Assembly: GCA_045637775.1 (NCBI GenBank)
Contig: JAZUAC010000016.1
Coordinates: 1-14,780, forward strand
DNA length: 14,780 bases
Direction: 5' to 3'
Source: UMGS172 sp045637775
GTDB taxonomy: Bacteria; Bacillota; Clostridia; Oscillospirales; Acutalibacteraceae
Part shown: one piece after another, positions 11,897 through 14,780 of the stretch
How positions within the stretch are numbered: the first letter of the stretch is position 1
Layout of the letters: every line of letters begins with the position of its first letter
Made by a program: the position numbers and the translations under genes
Notes under the pieces: generated by a model
Told to the model about the DNA's origin: nothing
What the model saw: the letters and a program-made list of their open reading frames with translations, nothing else
The model's database searches: none

Positions 11897-13132
11897 TTAA
11901 TCCAACAAACGGAGTGTGCCAAGCACCGTTCCGTTGAGTTTGTTTAACTGAGCCACAAGTGTTTTTTCGGATGCAAACGGTGTGATGAACGCCAATTCAT
12001 CCTGAGGCTCGCCGTTTCGACCAAGCAACTGAATCTCTCCAAACAGTTCCTCTGCCTTAGACTTCAGGCAATCGCGGCACTTATCAGCCTTGACGCGGAC
12101 ATAAAGTCTGACAGTATCATCGGTATGGTCGGTAACATATTCATCCTCTGCCGAAGCCCACGAAAGATACTTTCTGGAACTTAAATGCTTGACAGCATCA
12201 ATAATATCGGCAACAACGGCACTTGCGGTGGGCAGCTTACCTGCGCCTCGACCGTAGAACACAACATCACCGATAGCGTCGCCTCTAACCTTGACAGCGT
12301 TGAAAACATCGTCAACATGTGCCAACTGATTTTTCTTGGAAACAAAAGCGGGATAAACCGTTACCGAGCACTTGCCTTCCTCGTTCAAACGGGCACGACC
12401 GATAAGCTTGATAACGCTGTTTGCAAAATCAGCATAGGCAACATCGGCCGAGGTTATCTTGGTAATACCCTCGGTGTAAACATCCTTGGGGTAAACATGC
12501 TTACCGAAGCTCAAAGCGGCAAGAATACAAATCTTGCGGCAGGCATCGTGACCTTCAACATCGGCGGTGGGGTCCTTTTCGGCGTAACCCAAACGCTGTG
12601 CTTCGGCCAAAGCCTCGTCAAACGAAACCCCTTCATTTATCATTTTAGTCATAATGAAGTTAGTTGTTCCGTTCAAAATGCCCTGAACCTCAAAAAGATC
12701 GTTCGCGGCAAGACACTGTGCAATGGGACGGAGTACCGGAATACCACCGCCAACACTTGCCTCAAACAGATAGTTGACATTCATCTCCTCGGCAATATGC
12801 AGAAGCTCGTCACCCTTTTCGGCAACCAACTCCTTATTCGAGGTTACAACGCTTTTGCCTGATTCAAGCAAAGCCTTGGTAAACTCATAGGCAGGGTGCA
12901 ATCCACCCATTACCTCGGCAACAACCTTAATTTCCTCATCATTGAGAATATCGTTAAAATCTTTAGTGAATTTATCGCTGTAATCAAGATTTGGGAAATC
13001 TCTCAAATCGAGAATGCGTTTGATGTTTATGGGGTTTTTGGCTTTTTGTGCTATGTGCTCTGCATTTTTGATAAGTACCTCTGCAACACCCGAGCCGACA
13101 ACGCCATGACCCATAATTGCTATATCAATCAT
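11897..13132 (-). CDS. hom: Homoserine dehydrogenase
   Basis: Reduces aspartate semialdehyde to homoserine with NAD(P)H, committing carbon to threonine and methionine. It is 411 residues and complete. GHGVVGSG at 8-15 is the nucleotide-binding loop. TSNKELVA, EASVGGGIPVLRP and GILNGTTNFIMTKM are family signatures near the active site, and EAQRLGYAEKDPTADVEGHDACRK carries the substrate-binding residues. The last 90 residues or so (VRLYVRVKADKCRDCLKSKAEELF onward) form the C-terminal ACT-like regulatory domain. A GGCGG ribosome site lies about eight bases before the ATG. It follows the ACT-domain gene by 32 bases and precedes lysC by 48, and is clearly in one operon with both. No thrB, thrC or asd lies in the window. 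Confidence 0.96.
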   Translation of the reverse strand: MIDIAIMGHGVVGSGVAEVLIKNAEHIAQKAKNPINIKRILDLRDFPNLDYSDKFTKDFNDILNDEEIKVVAEVMGGLHPAYEFTKALLESGKSVVTSNKELVAEKGDELLHIAEEMNVNYLFEASVGGGIPVLRPIAQCLAANDLFEVQGILNGTTNFIMTKMINEGVSFDEALAEAQRLGYAEKDPTADVEGHDACRKICILAALSFGKHVYPKDVYTEGITKITSADVAYADFANSVIKLIGRARLNEEGKCSVTVYPAFVSKKNQLAHVDDVFNAVKVRGDAIGDVVFYGRGAGKLPTASAVVADIIDAVKHLSSRKYLSWASAEDEYVTDHTDDTVRLYVRVKADKCRDCLKSKAEELFGEIQLLGRNGEPQDELAFITPFASEKTLVAQLNKLNGTVLGTLRLLD

Positions 13133-13164
13133 TTTTCTTTCCGCCTTTCATTCAAAATCTCGGT

Positions 13165-13590
13165 TCAACCGTGAATCTGCTTGACCGAGATAACTCCGTC
13201 GATAGCCGCAAGGTCTAAAAGCATCTTATCGGCATCAAATTCATCTATTCTGAACGATACCGAAAATGAAGCAATGCCGTTGACCGGCAACCCCTGATTG
13301 ACCGTAAGCAGATTTGCCTTGCAATTATAAAGCTGTTGTAAAAACTGTGACAGTACGCCTGCTTTATCCCTCAAGGCCGCCTGCAAGGAAACCGTTTTAC
13401 CTGTTTGACTGGTATATTCAAATACGCAATCCTTATATTTATAGTAAGCACTTCTTGAGATGCCGCACATTCGCGATGCCTCGCTTGCGGTCTTGGCCTG
13501 CCCTGAAGCAATTAGCTTTTTGGCCTCAACAACCTTTTGAAAAACATCGGGCAAAGCAGAAGCGTTTACCAGCAACATACCCTGACTCAA
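13165..13590 (-). CDS. ACT domain-containing protein of the UPF0735 (PheB-like) family
   Basis: A 141-residue protein with two parts. Residues about 10-55 (LPDVFQKVVEAKKLIASGQAKTASEASRMCGISRSAYYKYKDCVFEY) form a small helix-turn-helix-like segment. Residues about 65-140 (VSLQAALRDKAGVLSQFLQQL to ISVKQIHG) form an ACT domain, expected to bind an amino acid. UPF0735 proteins are common upstream of hom in Firmicutes. I accept the TTG at 13590: GGGTGG lies six bases before it and the N-terminus then matches the family length; an ATG at 13578 is the alternative but lacks a spaced ribosome site. As first gene of the operon it may sense threonine or a related amino acid, which is inference. Confidence 0.88.
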   Translation of the reverse strand: MSQGMLLVNASALPDVFQKVVEAKKLIASGQAKTASEASRMCGISRSAYYKYKDCVFEYTSQTGKTVSLQAALRDKAGVLSQFLQQLYNCKANLLTVNQGLPVNGIASFSVSFRIDEFDADKMLLDLAAIDGVISVKQIHG

Positions 13591-13631
13591 AAATATCCAC
13601 CCGCCGTAAACACTGTATTTGATTAAGCTAC

Positions 13632-13660
13632 ACTATAACACATTAACTCGATAAAATCAA
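13632..13660 (-). promoter_or_regulatory. SigA-type promoter of the ACT-hom-lysC operon
   Basis: On the minus strand, TTGATT (13660-13655) and TATAGT (13637-13632) are 17 bases apart. The start point near 13625 leaves a leader of about 35 bases, too short for a riboswitch or T-box. Confidence 0.65.
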
Positions 13661-13748
13661 GTATTATTTTTCATAATATTTAACTTTTTGACAATAACAT
13701 CAATACAAAGCTTTTTTGTTAATGATTTTTGTGAAGGGTGGCGATTTT

Positions 13749-14780
13749 TTGACAGCAGAGCAGCAAAAAAACTTTATTATAAAGGTGACATTTTATGCCG
13801 TATCAGCTGTATTGGGCTTTCTCGCTTTAAAGCTCGTGACAGGACCTTTGCTTCCCTTTACCCTTGCCATTGCGTTAACCGTTATGCTGCAGGGTGTTAT
13901 AAATCGGTTAGTTGCAAAATTCAAAATCAAACGCAAACCGTTATCGGTCGCTTTGGTGGTTGTTTTGTTTTCGGCAGTTTTGGGTGTTTCACTGTTGCTT
14001 ATCCGTGCGCTCTACCGCCAACTTGCCGAATTTGTAACCCAATTGCCCGAATACACCGAAATTATAACTCGAGGTTTTGAACGTTTTTCAAAAACTTTAA
14101 CCAACTTTTTTGGCGAGCTCCCTTTGTCCGACAGTGCTTTGAGTGATATTCCCTCTGCCGCCATGACGACCTTTGCCGAGAAACTAACCGAATTACTGAC
14201 ATCTGCTGCGGCAAGGTTTGCATCAGGTATACCCGCATTTTTATTGGCGTTGGTAGTCACGGTTATCGCCTGCATCTATTTTGCCAAAGACTATGTTGAA
14301 ATAAAAGGCTTTGTATTTGACCGATTATCAAATAAAGCAGTCAAAAAACTACAATATATAAAAGCGACGGTTTTAGAAAAGTTGGTCAAGCTTTTCAAGG
14401 GCTACCTTATTATTATAACTATAACTTTTGCCGAGTTATTTTTGGGGTTGACACTGATTGGATATAATTATGCGCTGATACTCGCCGCCCTTATTGCCTT
14501 GGTTGATATACTGCCGGTGCTCGGTTCGGGAACTGTGCTTGTTCCTTGGGCGGTGGTGTCTGCATTAAGCGGTCACACCAAAAGCGCCGTGGGATTAGCC
14601 GTTCTTTATGCAGTGATAACAACGGTGCGTAACATTGCCGAGCCCAAAATAATCGGTGATAAAATCGGCGTGCACCCTGTTTTGATGCTGGCTGCGGTGT
14701 TTGTCGGTGCCAAAATTTCAGGGTTAGGCGGTGTTTTGATAGCACCGTTAACACTTGTTGTTTTAAAATCGGTATGGTCG
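13749..14780 (+). CDS. AI-2E family transporter (PF01594), truncated by the window end
   Basis: An open frame of 344 codons with no stop before the window ends. It encodes a polytopic membrane protein of the AI-2E/PerM family (formerly UPF0118). Hydrophobic segments lie at about residues 15-45 and 60-80, then a soluble amphipathic stretch, then a cluster of helices containing IALVDILPVLGSGTVLVPW and ITTVRNIAEPKIIGDKIGVHP, the family signature near the C-terminus. Members range from autoinducer-2 exporters to Na+/H+ antiporters, so the substrate is unknown. The proposed start is TTG at 13749, with GAAGGGTGG seven bases upstream; an in-frame ATG at 13722 and GTG at 13731 are alternatives without a good ribosome site. 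It is divergent from the ACT-hom-lysC operon. Most of the family's usual length is present. Confidence 0.88.
   Translation, partial: MTAEQQKNFIIKVTFYAVSAVLGFLALKLVTGPLLPFTLAIALTVMLQGVINRLVAKFKIKRKPLSVALVVVLFSAVLGVSLLLIRALYRQLAEFVTQLPEYTEIITRGFERFSKTLTNFFGELPLSDSALSDIPSAAMTTFAEKLTELLTSAAARFASGIPAFLLALVVTVIACIYFAKDYVEIKGFVFDRLSNKAVKKLQYIKATVLEKLVKLFKGYLIIITITFAELFLGLTLIGYNYALILAALIALVDILPVLGSGTVLVPWAVVSALSGHTKSAVGLAVLYAVITTVRNIAEPKIIGDKIGVHPVLMLAAVFVGAKISGLGGVLIAPLTLVVLKSVWS

Noticed and set aside
12185..12862. Plus-strand open frame of 225 codons inside hom
   Set aside because: It is a shadow of a clearly conserved gene on the other strand, with no ribosome site or recognisable domain.
13688..13693. 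TTGACA as the -35 of the AI-2E-type gene promoter
   Set aside because: No acceptable -10 lies 16-18 bases downstream, so the promoter cannot be called.
13591..13748. Lysine or threonine riboswitch, or T-box, ahead of the ACT-hom-lysC operon
   Set aside because: The promoter leaves a leader of about 35 bases, and no long structured leader or T-box motif is present.

Overview
The window looks like chromosomal DNA of a Gram-positive anaerobe of the class Clostridia, probably Oscillospirales (inference, moderate confidence). The grounds are strong AGGAGG-type ribosome sites, consensus TTGACA/TATAAT promoters, a GlpP antiterminator, a PheB-like ACT protein beside hom, TTG and GTG starts, and intergenic hairpin repeats tagged with CTACA. 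I recognise no phage, insertion sequence, CRISPR array, tRNA or rRNA gene.

Region 1 (1-5300): a minus-strand glycerol 3-phosphate operon. From its promoter at 5087-5059 the order is glpP (antiterminator), a terminator hairpin at 4428-4406, a GlpA-like flavoprotein with a C-terminal four-Cys domain, an NAD(P)/FAD oxidoreductase, a four-cysteine DUF1667 protein, a HAD-IIA phosphatase, and a terminator at 367-416. The three middle genes are packed as a likely glycerol 3-phosphate dehydrogenase module. GlpP probably controls them by letting RNA polymerase pass the hairpin. Hairpin repeats lie on both sides of the operon.

Region 2 (5255-8650): uvrB with its own promoter. It converges with a small XRE-type regulator whose coding region also carries the apparent uvrB terminator on the other strand. 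A divergent control region with four GATAAC boxes separates this regulator from a ribbon-helix-helix protein that is followed closely by a TrmH/SpoU RNA methyltransferase gene.

Region 3 (8614-10620): a two-gene block, AT-rich by eye, between two terminators. It holds a surface lipoprotein with an 18-residue Ser-rich repeat stalk and three similar beta-rich domains, and a divergent XRE regulator. Two AGGAA-N6-TTCCT palindromes flank the strong lipoprotein promoter.

Region 4 (10640-14780): a minus-strand operon, ACT-domain protein, hom, lysC, for the aspartate branch to threonine and lysine. lysC contains a strong internal ribosome site for a separate beta subunit. Divergent from it is an AI-2E-family membrane protein gene that runs off the window end.
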